Assembly (NCBI GenBank): GCA_038198775.1
Contig: JBBPZV010000018.1
Span: forward strand, 1-64,000
Source: JACCYJ01 sp038198775
Lineage (GTDB): Bacteria > Actinomycetota > Actinomycetes > Propionibacteriales > Nocardioidaceae
DNA: 64,000 nucleotides
Direction of reading: 5' to 3'
Within the stretch, counting starts at the first letter, position 1. Each line of letters begins with the position of its first letter. Of the stretch, positions 8,700-17,296 are shown piece by piece. The notes beneath the pieces were generated by a model. It was not told the DNA's origin. It did no database searches and saw only the letters and a program-made list of their open reading frames with translations. Both the position numbers and the translations under genes were made by a program.

Positions 8700-9725
8700 C
8701 TACCGGCGCGGCTCGGAGACGAGCACCTGCTGCAGTGCCTCGAACTCCTCGACGCACTTGCCGGCGCCCATGGCGACCGAGTGCAGCGGGTCGTCCGCCA
8801 CGTGGACGGGCATGCCGGTCTCGTGTCGCAGCCGCTCGTCCAGCCCCCTCAGCAGGGCACCACCGCCGGTGAGCACCAAGCCGCGGTCCATGATGTCGCC
8901 GGCGAGCTCGGGCGGGGTCTGGTCCAAGGTCGTGCGCACGGCGTCGATCACGGCGTTCACCGGCTCCTCGAGAGCTTGGCGCACCTCGGAACTCGTGACG
9001 GTAACCGTCCGTGGCAGTCCGGAGATGAGGTCACGGCCGCGGATCTCGGCCTGCGGCTCCTCGGGCAGCGGGAACGCCGACCCCAGCTCGATCTTGATCT
9101 CCTCGGCGGTCCGCTCGCCGAGCAGGAGGGAGTACTCCTTCTTGAACCAGCTCAGGAGCGCGACGTCGAGGTCGTCACCGGCAGTGCGGATCGACAGGCT
9201 GGTGACGATGCCGCCGAGGGAGATCACCGCAACCTCGGTGGTTCCCCCTCCGACGTCGACCACCATGTTGCCCGTTGCCTCGTGCACCGGCAGCCCGGCC
9301 CCGATCGCTGCGGCCATCGGCTCCTCGATGATGTAGACCCGGCGGGCGCCGGCCTGGTAGCCGGCCTCCTTCACCGCCCGCTGCTCCACCGAGGTGATCC
9401 CGCTGGGGACGCAGACGACCAGGCGGGGCTTGGCGAAGTAGCGACGCCGGTGCACCTGCCGGATGAACAGCCGCAGCATCTGCTCGGTTGACTCGAAGTC
9501 GGCGATCACGCCGTCCTTCATGGGCCGGATCGCGGTGATGCTGTCGGGCGTGCGGCCGAGCATGCGCTTGGCCTCCGCACCGACGGCGAGGATCTCGCGG
9601 GTGCGGGAGTTGAGCGCGACGACGGAGGGCTCGTTGAGCATCACGCCACGGCCGCGGACGTACACCAGCGTGTTCGCGGTGCCGAGATCCACGGCCATGT
9701 CGCGGCCGAGCAAGCTGTTGGCCAT
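8700..9725 (-). CDS. mreB: Rod shape-determining actin homologue MreB
   Basis: A 341-residue actin-fold ATPase. The phosphate-1 loop is DLGTANTLVYVRGRG near the N-terminus and phosphate 2 is VDVGGGTTEVAVISLGG. The adenosine motif is LTGGGALLRGLDERL near the end. Length matches the family. It polymerises under the membrane and orients wall synthesis. Start ATG 9725 follows GGAGGG. The gap to ndk (162 bp) carries palindromic repeat copy A and probably the promoter for the mre operon. Confidence 0.97.
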   Translation of the reverse strand: MANSLLGRDMAVDLGTANTLVYVRGRGVMLNEPSVVALNSRTREILAVGAEAKRMLGRTPDSITAIRPMKDGVIADFESTEQMLRLFIRQVHRRRYFAKPRLVVCVPSGITSVEQRAVKEAGYQAGARRVYIIEEPMAAAIGAGLPVHEATGNMVVDVGGGTTEVAVISLGGIVTSLSIRTAGDDLDVALLSWFKKEYSLLLGERTAEEIKIELGSAFPLPEEPQAEIRGRDLISGLPRTVTVTSSEVRQALEEPVNAVIDAVRTTLDQTPPELAGDIMDRGLVLTGGGALLRGLDERLRHETGMPVHVADDPLHSVAMGAGKCVEEFEALQQVLVSEPRR

Positions 9726-9817
9726 GGCCGGGCGACCCTCCGGTGCAGACTCGTCGCCTCAGGCTAGGTCGGGCGGGGCGCCGCGAGCCGCTGCGACACG
9801 CCTCCCCCTCGCTTCCC

Positions 9818-9873
9818 GTGGGAAACGCTTCTGGCACGACACGCAAAGCGTGTCGGCAGAAACGTTCCCCCCA
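9818..9873. repeat. Palindromic repeat, copy A (ndk-mreB gap)
   Basis: A 56-base near-perfect inverted repeat: left arm runs GTGGGAAACGCTTCTG to CACGACACGC, loop AAA, right arm GCGTGTCG to GCAGAAACGTTCCCCCCA. It belongs to a family with further copies at 31761, 42214, 45557 and 46656. Here it lies 14 bases past the ndk stop on the transcribed strand, where it could serve as a terminator, although no T-run follows. Confidence 0.85.
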
Positions 9874-9887
9874 GCGCGGCCTTCACG

Positions 9888-10298
9888 TCAGCGCAGGTCG
9901 GGATACCACAGCCCGATCTCCCGGGCGGCCGAGACCGGCGAGTCGGAACCGTGTACGAGGTTCTCGCGGTTGGACAGCGACAGGTCGCCCCGGACCGACC
10001 CGGGTGCCGCCTTCCGGCCGTCGGTGGCGCCGTGCACCGCACGGACCACCTCGACCGCAGAGTCGCCCTGGAGCACCAGCGCCACCAGGGGCCCGGAGGT
10101 GATGAACTCGCGCAGCGGCGGATAGAAGTCCTTGCCGACGTGCTCGGCGTAGTGGGCATCGGCTAGCTCGGGGTCGATCCTGCGCTGATCTAGTGCGACG
10201 ATCGTGAGACCCTTCGCCTCGTAGCGCCGCAGCACCTCACCGACCAGACCGCGGCGTACGGCGTCGGGCTTGATCAGGACCAGGGTGCGCTCGGTCAT
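9888..10298 (-). CDS. ndk: Nucleoside diphosphate kinase
   Basis: A 136-residue Ndk of normal length. It opens with TERTLVLIKPDAVRRGLVGEV, and the phosphohistidine motif NLVHGSDS is present around residue 117. It transfers the gamma-phosphate of ATP to NDPs through that histidine. It stands 9 bases after DUF4233 and upstream of mreB; ndk next to folC is conserved in Actinobacteria. Confidence 0.97.
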   Translation of the reverse strand: MTERTLVLIKPDAVRRGLVGEVLRRYEAKGLTIVALDQRRIDPELADAHYAEHVGKDFYPPLREFITSGPLVALVLQGDSAVEVVRAVHGATDGRKAAPGSVRGDLSLSNRENLVHGSDSPVSAAREIGLWYPDLR

Positions 10299-10307
10299 GC
10301 CGTCACC

Positions 10308-10646
10308 CTAGGGTCCGACCGACCGGGCAGCCCGCGCCTTGACCTCCTCGACCCGCCGGCCCAGGGCGATCGCGGCGACCCACAGCACGGCGAAGATGGC
10401 GCCGAGCACGTACATCGCCGAGACGACCACGCCGAGCGAGATCGCGGCGACCTGCACCAGGTGGCCGAGCCAGTACGCCCAGGGGTGACGCAGCAGGGCG
10501 GCGGCCACTATCGCGAACGCCGCCAGCCCGAGACCGACGGCCAGCCCGACTCCCCGTTCGACGCCGGAGACCGTGATCATCACCGGGGCCGACAACCCGA
10601 GGACCACCGCCTCGAAGCTCAGTACCGCGGCGCACATCGCCCGCAT
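10308..10646 (-). CDS. DUF4233 family small membrane protein
   Basis: A 112-residue protein with four predicted membrane helices (for example AAVLSFEAVVLGLSAPVMI and ISLGVVVSAMYVLGAIFAV). DUF4233 proteins lie between folC and ndk across Actinobacteria; no function is known. Start ATG 10646 shares one base with the folC stop (TGATG), which argues for coupling and against the longer frame that begins inside folC. Confidence 0.85.
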   Translation of the reverse strand: MRAMCAAVLSFEAVVLGLSAPVMITVSGVERGVGLAVGLGLAAFAIVAAALLRHPWAYWLGHLVQVAAISLGVVVSAMYVLGAIFAVLWVAAIALGRRVEEVKARAARSVGP

Positions 10647-11980
10647 CAGCGCGACCCGCGCAGCAGCCGGCGGGCCTCGCCGACCGTGATCACCGAACCG
10701 GTCACCAGGACCCCACCGCTGCTGATCGCCTCGCCGTACGAGCCGCCCTGCTCGGCCAGCCCGGCCGCGACATCGATGGCTTCGACCAGATCGGGCTGCA
10801 CATGGACCCGCTCGCTCCCGAAGACGGCGGACGCCACCTCGGCCAGCTCGTCCGCGGGCATCGACCGGTGGGTGCTGTTCTGAGTACAAACCACGTCCGC
10901 CATGACCGGTTCGAAGGCGGCGATTATGCCCTCGGCGTCCTTGTCGGCCATCACGCCCATCACGCCGACCAGGGGCGCGAACCCGAACGACTCCTGGATC
11001 GCCTCGGCGGTGACCTGGGCACCGGCGGGGTTGTGTGCCGCGTCGAGCACCACGGCTGGGCTCCGGCGTACGAGCTCCAGCCGTCCCGGCGACGTCGCCT
11101 CCGCAAGCGCGGTGCGGACCGCATCGGCGTCCAGCTCGATCCCTCCCACGAACGACTCGACCGCCGCGATCGCGCAGGCCGCGTTCTGGGCCTGGTGGGC
11201 GCCGTGCAACGGCAAGAACATCTCCTCGTACGCCGTCTCCAGCCCGCGCACCGAGACCACCTGGCCGCCGACTCCGGGCACCCGGGCAGTGACGCCGAAC
11301 TCCAGCCCCTCGCGAGCCACCGTCGCCCCCACCTCGGCCGCATGGTGCAACAGCACCGACGCCGCCTCGGCCGGCTGCGCCGCCAGCACAGCGGCCGAAC
11401 CCGGCTTGATGATCCCGGCCTTCTCCGCGGCGATCGCAGCGGGCTCGTCCCCGAGGAAGCGCTGGTGGTCGACCGCGATCGGTGTGACCACGGCCACCTG
11501 GGCGTCGGCGACGTTGGTGGCGTCCCAGGTCCCCCCCATCCCGACCTCGACGACGGCGACGTCCACCGGGGCGTCGGCGAACGCCGCGTACGCGACACCC
11601 GTGACGGTCTCGAAGAACGACAGCCGGTGGGGCCCGGACCGGTCGACGACATTGGCATAGGGGGCGACGTCGGCGTACGCGGCGCTGAACCGCTCGAGTG
11701 ACAGCGGCTCACCGTCCAGGCAGATCCGCTCGGTCATCGACTCCAGGTGCGGGCTGGTGAACCGGCCGGTGCGCAGCCCGAGCCCGCGCAGCAGCGCGTC
11801 GATCAGGCGGCTCGTCGAGGTCTTGCCGTTGGTGCCGGTGACCGTAATCACCGGGTACGCCGTCTGCGGGTCCCCCATCAGGTCGCACAGCGCTCGGATC
11901 CGGATCAGCGACGGTTCCAGCCGCGTCTCGGGCCAGCGGGCGAGCAGGGCACGTTCGACCTCGCCGTACGTCAGCGTCAT
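10646..11980 (-). CDS. folC: Folylpolyglutamate/dihydrofolate synthase
   Basis: A 444-residue Mur-ligase-fold enzyme. The ATP loop is VTGTNGKTSTSRL (about residue 45), followed by RTGRFTSPHLESMTERI, a FolC hallmark, then WDATNVADAQVAVVTPIAVDH and VVLDAAHNPAGAQ of the C-terminal domain. It adds L-glutamate to (dihydro)folates. Start ATG 11980; the divergent 263-bp gap to valS must hold promoters for both genes and holds the second leader-type repeat. Confidence 0.96.
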   Translation of the reverse strand: MTLTYGEVERALLARWPETRLEPSLIRIRALCDLMGDPQTAYPVITVTGTNGKTSTSRLIDALLRGLGLRTGRFTSPHLESMTERICLDGEPLSLERFSAAYADVAPYANVVDRSGPHRLSFFETVTGVAYAAFADAPVDVAVVEVGMGGTWDATNVADAQVAVVTPIAVDHQRFLGDEPAAIAAEKAGIIKPGSAAVLAAQPAEAASVLLHHAAEVGATVAREGLEFGVTARVPGVGGQVVSVRGLETAYEEMFLPLHGAHQAQNAACAIAAVESFVGGIELDADAVRTALAEATSPGRLELVRRSPAVVLDAAHNPAGAQVTAEAIQESFGFAPLVGVMGVMADKDAEGIIAAFEPVMADVVCTQNSTHRSMPADELAEVASAVFGSERVHVQPDLVEAIDVAAGLAEQGGSYGEAISSGGVLVTGSVITVGEARRLLRGSR

Positions 11981-12016
11981 GGGCCGCCCAGTCTAGGGGC
12001 GGCCCGGCGGCGTGCC

Positions 12017-12115
12017 GCTATCCCATGTTCACGTGGGAAAGCAACGCTTCCAATGGCGCGCAACCTGTTCGAAGTGTTGCTCGGCCAATGCAAGTACGCC
12101 GCAAACCCGCGCCGG
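12017..12115 (+). repeat. Leader-type hairpin repeat, copy 2 of 2
   Basis: It begins GCTATCCCA, loop TGTTCACG, TGGGAAAGC, then a 14-bp hairpin with 13 pairs (AGCAACGCTTCCAA against TTCGAAGTGTTGCT), then a third conserved stretch up to about 12115. It is the same orientation relative to valS as copy 1 is to the radical SAM gene, ending about 130 bases before the valS start. A possible -10 box (TAGACT) follows at about 12126, so the element may lie upstream of, not inside, the valS transcript. Confidence 0.75.
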
Positions 12116-12243
12116 GCGGAGGAGCATAGACTGCAGTTCGTATGGTCACCACCACGGTCTCTCTCACCGGGCGAGTACGCGGGCGCCGCTGAGCGCCTGC
12201 CCCACCCGAACCGTTCCGCGTACCCAGCCGAGGTGACCCCGCC

Positions 12244-14802
12244 GTGAAACCCGCCGACATCCCTGACAAGCCCGGCCTCGAGGGGCTTGAGGCCAAGTGG
12301 GGCGCCGTCTGGGAGAAGGAAGCCACGTACCGCTTCGACCGCAGCAAGCCTCGCAGCGCCGTCTACGCGATCGACACCCCGCCGCCGACCGTTTCGGGCA
12401 CATTGCACTTCGGCAGCGTGTGCTCGTACACCCAGTGCGACCTGATCGCCCGCTACCAGCGGATGCGGGGCCGCGAGGTGTTCTACCCGATCGGCTGGGA
12501 TGACAACGGGCTGCCCACCGAGCGCCGGGTGCAGAACTACTTCGGCGTGCGCTGCGACCCGACGCTGGCGTACGACCCGGACTTCACGCCACCGGAGCGG
12601 CCCGACCCCAAGCGTCAGCTGCCGGTCGGCCGCGGCAACTTCATCGAGCTGTGCGAGCGGCTCACCGGCAACGACGAGGTGGCGTTCGAGCAGCTTTTCC
12701 GGACCGTCGGGCTCTCCGTTGACTGGTCGTACCTCTACACCACGATCTCCGACGAGAGCCGAGCGGTGTCCCAGCGGGCGTTCCTGCGGAACCTGAGCCG
12801 GGGCGAGGCGTACCAGGCGGAGGCGCCCACGCTTTGGGACGTGACCTACCAGACCGCGGTGGCGCAGGCGGAGCTGGAGGCGCGGGACTATCCCGGCCAC
12901 TTCCACCGCATCGGGTTCGCCGGCGCGGACGGTCCGGTGGTCATCGAGACCACCCGACCGGAGCTGATTCCCGCGTGCGTCGCGCTGATCGCGCACCCGG
13001 ACGACGAGCGGTACGCCTCGCTGGTTGGGACGACCGTGCGTTCGCCGCTGTTCGGGGTGGAGCTGCCGGTGCTCGCCCATGCGTCGGCGCAACCGGAGCT
13101 CGGCTCGGGCGTTGCGATGTGCTGCACGTTCGGTGACCTCACCGACGTGACGTGGTGGCGGGAGCTGCAGCTGCCCACCCGGACCGTGATCGGCCGCGAC
13201 GGCCGGCTGCTCCGCGACACCCCGACATGGCTGAGCGGGACTGGCGTCGAGGCGTACGCAGAGCTGGCCGGCAAGACGGTGTTCGGGGCGCGGGAACGGG
13301 TCGTTGCGCTGCTGCGCGACGACGGTGACCTGCTGAGCGAGCCGGTGCCGACGCGGCGGACCGCGAACTTCTACGAGAAGGGGGACAAGCCGCTGGAGAT
13401 CGTCGCCACCCGCCAGTGGTACGTCCGCAACGGCGGCCGCGACCCCGCCCTGCGAGCGAGGCTGGTCGAGCGGGGAGCCGAGGTGTCGTGGACGCCGCGC
13501 TACATGCAGTCCCGCTACACCAACTGGGTGGAGGGGCTCAACGGCGACTGGCTCGTCTCACGACAGCGGTTCTTCGGCGTGCCCTTCCCGGTCTGGTACC
13601 CCCTCGACGCCGACGGCGAGCCGCAGCGCGACCGGCCGTTGGTGCCGGGCGAGGACCAGCTGCCGCTCGACCCTATGGCGCAGGCTCCCGCCGGCTACAA
13701 CGAATCGCAGCGCGACCAGCCGAACGGCTTCACCGGCGACCGCGACGTGATGGACACCTGGGCCACGTCGTCGCTGACCCCGCAGATCGCCGGCCGCTGG
13801 GAGAGCGACCCCGATCTGTTCGGCCGCGTCTTCCCGATGGACCTGTGCAGCCAGGCCCACGACATCATCCGGACCTGGCTCTTCTCGCGGGTGGTGCGCT
13901 CGTCGTACGAGCACGACGTCGTGCCGTGGCGGAAGGCGATGATCTCGGGGTTCGTGCTGGATCCGGACCGCAAGAAGATGTCGAAGTCCAAGGGGAACGT
14001 GACCCTGCCCACCGAGCTGCTCGAGCGCTTCGGATCCGACGCGGTGCGGTGGCGGGCCGCGTCGCTGCGCCCGGGGCAGGACTCCGCCTTCGACGAAGCA
14101 CCGATCAGGGTCGGGCGCCGGCTGGCGACGAAGGTGCTCAACGCCAGCAGGTTCGTGCTCGGGCTCGGGGTGGACGGTCTCGGCCCCGAAGCGATCAGCG
14201 AGCCCCTCGACCTCGCCATGCTGAGCCAGTTGCGACAGGCCGTCGCGACGGCCACGCAGGCTCTCGACGAGCTGGACTACACCTCGGCGCTGGAGGCGAC
14301 CGAGCGCTTCTTCTGGTCCTTCTGCGACGACTACCTCGAGCTGGTGAAGGAGCGCGCGTACGGCAGCCGGGGCGAGGCGGGCGCCACCTCCGCGAGGGCG
14401 GCGCTCGCGACGGCGCTTTCGGTACAGCTGCGGCTGTTAGCGCCGTTCCTGCCGTACGTCACCGAGGAAGCGTGGTCGTGGTGGCAGGAGGGGTCGGTGC
14501 ACCGGTCGTCGTGGCCGGGCGCGGAAGACATCACCTCACCCCGGTACGACCCGACGCTGCTCACGGTCGCCTCGCAGGTGCTGGCCGGCATCCGGGGAGC
14601 CAAGTCCGCCGCGAAGGTCGGCATGCGCACCGAGGTGTCGGCGTTGACGGTGTCTGGTCCGCAGCCGCGGCTGGACCTGTTGGCGTTCGCCCTCGACGAC
14701 GTCCGGGCCGCCGGGCGGGTGGCAGGTGATCTTGCGCTCGCCGCCGACGCGCGAACCGAGCGGCTGGCGGTCAAGGCCCGGATCGCCGATCCGGCTGCCT
14801 AG
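12244..14802 (+). CDS. valS: Valine--tRNA ligase, short alternative type
   Basis: An 852-residue class I synthetase. The HIGH-type motif is GTLHFGSV (about residue 55), and the KMSKS motif is KKMSKSKGN (about 578). The stretch GWDDNGLPTERRVQNYFG is unlike the GMDHAGIATQ form of standard bacterial ValRS and resembles the archaeal/Rickettsia-like type. There is no long C-terminal coiled-coil arm. An editing (CP1) domain lies around residues 190-400. It charges tRNA-Val. The start is GTG 12244. Its TAG stop and the stop of the convergent acyltransferase gene overlap in one CTAG. Confidence 0.93.
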   Translation: MKPADIPDKPGLEGLEAKWGAVWEKEATYRFDRSKPRSAVYAIDTPPPTVSGTLHFGSVCSYTQCDLIARYQRMRGREVFYPIGWDDNGLPTERRVQNYFGVRCDPTLAYDPDFTPPERPDPKRQLPVGRGNFIELCERLTGNDEVAFEQLFRTVGLSVDWSYLYTTISDESRAVSQRAFLRNLSRGEAYQAEAPTLWDVTYQTAVAQAELEARDYPGHFHRIGFAGADGPVVIETTRPELIPACVALIAHPDDERYASLVGTTVRSPLFGVELPVLAHASAQPELGSGVAMCCTFGDLTDVTWWRELQLPTRTVIGRDGRLLRDTPTWLSGTGVEAYAELAGKTVFGARERVVALLRDDGDLLSEPVPTRRTANFYEKGDKPLEIVATRQWYVRNGGRDPALRARLVERGAEVSWTPRYMQSRYTNWVEGLNGDWLVSRQRFFGVPFPVWYPLDADGEPQRDRPLVPGEDQLPLDPMAQAPAGYNESQRDQPNGFTGDRDVMDTWATSSLTPQIAGRWESDPDLFGRVFPMDLCSQAHDIIRTWLFSRVVRSSYEHDVVPWRKAMISGFVLDPDRKKMSKSKGNVTLPTELLERFGSDAVRWRAASLRPGQDSAFDEAPIRVGRRLATKVLNASRFVLGLGVDGLGPEAISEPLDLAMLSQLRQAVATATQALDELDYTSALEATERFFWSFCDDYLELVKERAYGSRGEAGATSARAALATALSVQLRLLAPFLPYVTEEAWSWWQEGSVHRSSWPGAEDITSPRYDPTLLTVASQVLAGIRGAKSAAKVGMRTEVSALTVSGPQPRLDLLAFALDDVRAAGRVAGDLALAADARTERLAVKARIADPAA

Positions 14803-15716
14803 CGCCAGGCCCGCTGCCGAACGTCCACCCGCGGCGACTGTGACTGCGCCCAGACCCGCCGCCACTGCGCGACCTGCGGGCCGGCCGGATCGGGGGTGGT
14901 TCCGTCGGCGAGCCGCCGACGTGCCTCCCACCAGGTCGAGGTTTCCTCGTCGAGCAGGGCTCCGATCGCGTCCCGGATCCGAGCGGACAACGCCTGGGCC
15001 GACTCCCCCGCCTGGGGTCGCACGGGCTCACCGAAGCGCAGCCGGACCGGCCTACGACCGCGGCTCGGCCAGCCCTGCCCACGGGGCATCGCCGCGAACG
15101 TCCCACGGTGGGCGACCGGGACGACCGGCACGTGGTGCTCGATGGACAGCCGTGCCGCACCGCCGCGAAACGGCCCCACCCAGCCGTCCACGGAACGCGT
15201 GCCCTCGGGGAACACGACGACGTTCCACCCCTGCCGGAGCAGTTCACCGGGTGTCGCCGACAGCGTCCCGCCCCGGCGTTCGATGGGGAAGGTGTTGAAC
15301 ACCAGCGCCGAGCCCACCGCCCGCCACCAGGTGTCGAAGAAGTAGTCGGCAGCCGCTGCCACCGCGGTGTTGCGCCGCCACTCCTGCGGCAGCGAACACA
15401 AGATCAACGGGGTGTCGAGGTGGGACGCGTGGTTGGCCACGAACAGCACCGGCGGCTGCACCCGGGTGAGGACGTCGCGGCCCTCGACCTGCGGCGCCAC
15501 CTGAGTGGTGAACAACGGTGTCAACCCAGCTGTCTGAACCGCGCCCCGGATCGCCCGGGCCGCCGGGCGCCTCGCCCACTCGGTGGGGAAGACGGCCTGT
15601 TCGGCCGGCACGAGGAACGGCTCCGCCGAGCGGGGGACCAGCGGCCGGCGGCCCCAGCGCCAGCCGCGGGCCATCTTGCGCAGGTCGTCGACGCCGCCGC
15701 GCACGATCCTGCTCAC
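14799..15716 (-). CDS. PlsC-type lysophospholipid acyltransferase
   Basis: A 305-residue acyltransferase. Motif I is NHASHLDTPL (HX4D, His and Asp of the charge relay). FPIERRGG corresponds to block II, FPEGTRS is motif III, and PVVPVAHRG is motif IV. Its relatives esterify lysophosphatidate or related lipids at the membrane with acyl-CoA or acyl-ACP. Start GTG 15716 overlaps the stop of the DUF2088 gene (GTGA), making it the last gene of a four-gene coupled operon. The exact acceptor cannot be read from sequence. Confidence 0.88.
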   Translation of the reverse strand: MSRIVRGGVDDLRKMARGWRWGRRPLVPRSAEPFLVPAEQAVFPTEWARRPAARAIRGAVQTAGLTPLFTTQVAPQVEGRDVLTRVQPPVLFVANHASHLDTPLILCSLPQEWRRNTAVAAAADYFFDTWWRAVGSALVFNTFPIERRGGTLSATPGELLRQGWNVVVFPEGTRSVDGWVGPFRGGAARLSIEHHVPVVPVAHRGTFAAMPRGQGWPSRGRRPVRLRFGEPVRPQAGESAQALSARIRDAIGALLDEETSTWWEARRRLADGTTPDPAGPQVAQWRRVWAQSQSPRVDVRQRAWR

Positions 15717-17296
15717 GTTCGGACGTCCGCGAGCAGCTGGGGAGGGTTGTGCAGGAACGTGATCGACGGTGAGCGTCCGACGGTCCCCGACACCATCTCC
15801 AAGGCGTCGGCCAGCGTCGACGCCGCCCGGAACCCCATCCGTTGCACCGCAGCCCGGTCCGCGCCGACCCACACGACGTCGTCGACGTGGTCCATCGCGT
15901 GGGCGGCCCAGTACCACATGTAGAACGGGTGGACGCCGTGGTAGGCGTGCGAGGTCCGGTAGAGGTGCACGTACCACGGGTCGGTGGCGTACGCCTGCTC
16001 GTACTTGGCCTCGATGACCGCCGGGTCGGTCGACTCGGCGAGCACCTCCTCGAAGAAGTCGACGTAGCTGGGGTGGTGCAGCTGGCTGAACTGGCGCGGC
16101 ACCGGGTGGTAGAGGATCACCGCTCCCCCGCGCCGCACCACGGGCGCGCCTCGGTAGGAGTTGAAGTAGTAGCCAAGACCCATGCAGGTCGCGAGGATCG
16201 GGTTCATCACCGAGTTGACGTTGTACGGGCACAGGTACGGGACCCCAAGCACCAGCACGTCGGCTTGGCCGTCGACCTCGACCAGGTGCTGGCGGTGCAC
16301 GTTGCCGAGCGTCCTCGCGTGCACGGCCTCGGTCTCACCGGCGTGCACACCGGTGACGCCGTAGGGCGCCCGGATCCCCTGGAACACCGAGCGCCGGGCC
16401 CGAGACGGCGCCAGGGCCAGCGCGCGCCGGGCGGCGAGCACTGCGGCCTGGTCACGCAGGTTCCACTCCCACTCGCGCTTCTGCAAGAACGTGTACGGGG
16501 CAGGGAACACGTCGTTGTTGAGCGTCGTCTCGATCGTAAAGATGCGCAGGTGCTCGGCGAGCAGGCGGCCCATCCGCCACGCCGAGTGGTGCAGGTGAGA
16601 CCTGTCCGGGTCCATGAACGAGTGCGAGCGGACCATCGTCTTGGCGTTGTGGTGGTGGCGCAGGCTGCGGTAGGAGGCCAACCCGACCGGCACGGACTTG
16701 TGTCCGCCGTCCATTGCGACCAGGTTGACGTTGACGTAGACGAGCAGATCCGACTCGGCGGCCCGGCGGTTGATCTCGACGTCCTCGCCCTGGTCGGTCA
16801 GGCCGACGTGGGTGAGGTTGGCCCGGTCCTCGGCGTCGTGGTTGGTCAGCCTGCCCTGGGCGTAGAACGACCGGAAGACCCGCTCGCCGACGATGTCCTT
16901 CAGCTCACCGGCGGTGAGCCGCCGGTGCAAGGCGTTGGCCGAGATCAGCTCGACGTCGTCGACGCCGGCGTCCGCGGCGTACGTCAGCACGGCCTCGATG
17001 ACCTGCTGGCGCACGTCCGGTTTGCGCATCGGCGGCAGCGGTAGCGAGATGTCGTCGAAGGCGATAGTCAGCCGCATGCCCGGGCGCAGCAGCGCCGGCA
17101 GCGGCTCCGACCCCTGGGGGTGCAGCAGGGCGGAGCGGATCGCCTCAACGACGTCGTCGACCGCCGGCAGCCTCTCGGGCGGATAGACCACCCTGGTGCC
17201 GAGCGGGAAGTCCTCGAGCCGGAAGCCCTCCCCCTCGTGGACGACGAGCGAGGGAGTCCTGTCGTCGACCTCCAACACGAACCCTGGACGACTCAC
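15713..17296 (-). CDS. LarA-like (DUF2088) protein, nickel-pincer racemase/epimerase superfamily
   Basis: A 527-residue protein. The region around residues 70-330 matches the lactate racemase N-terminal domain. FDDISLP stands where LarA has its D-x-T-R-P loop. ANALHRRLT matches the GTHR histidine, and AMDGGHKSVPVGLASY keeps the lysine (about residue 197) that in LarA bonds the nickel-pincer nucleotide; HHHN supplies a further histidine. The protein is about 100 residues longer than LarA. No larB, larC or larE lies in the window, so cofactor supply is unproven. It is coupled at both ends by GTGA overlaps. Substrate unknown; a 2-hydroxy acid, sugar acid or alcohol are all possible. Confidence 0.8.
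   Translation of the reverse strand: MSRPGFVLEVDDRTPSLVVHEGEGFRLEDFPLGTRVVYPPERLPAVDDVVEAIRSALLHPQGSEPLPALLRPGMRLTIAFDDISLPLPPMRKPDVRQQVIEAVLTYAADAGVDDVELISANALHRRLTAGELKDIVGERVFRSFYAQGRLTNHDAEDRANLTHVGLTDQGEDVEINRRAAESDLLVYVNVNLVAMDGGHKSVPVGLASYRSLRHHHNAKTMVRSHSFMDPDRSHLHHSAWRMGRLLAEHLRIFTIETTLNNDVFPAPYTFLQKREWEWNLRDQAAVLAARRALALAPSRARRSVFQGIRAPYGVTGVHAGETEAVHARTLGNVHRQHLVEVDGQADVLVLGVPYLCPYNVNSVMNPILATCMGLGYYFNSYRGAPVVRRGGAVILYHPVPRQFSQLHHPSYVDFFEEVLAESTDPAVIEAKYEQAYATDPWYVHLYRTSHAYHGVHPFYMWYWAAHAMDHVDDVVWVGADRAAVQRMGFRAASTLADALEMVSGTVGRSPSITFLHNPPQLLADVRT

Noticed and set aside
11981..12243. T-box riboswitch before valS
   Set aside because: Hairpins are present, but I found no T-box sequence (TGGNACC type) and no specifier loop, and the same element also precedes an unrelated radical SAM gene.
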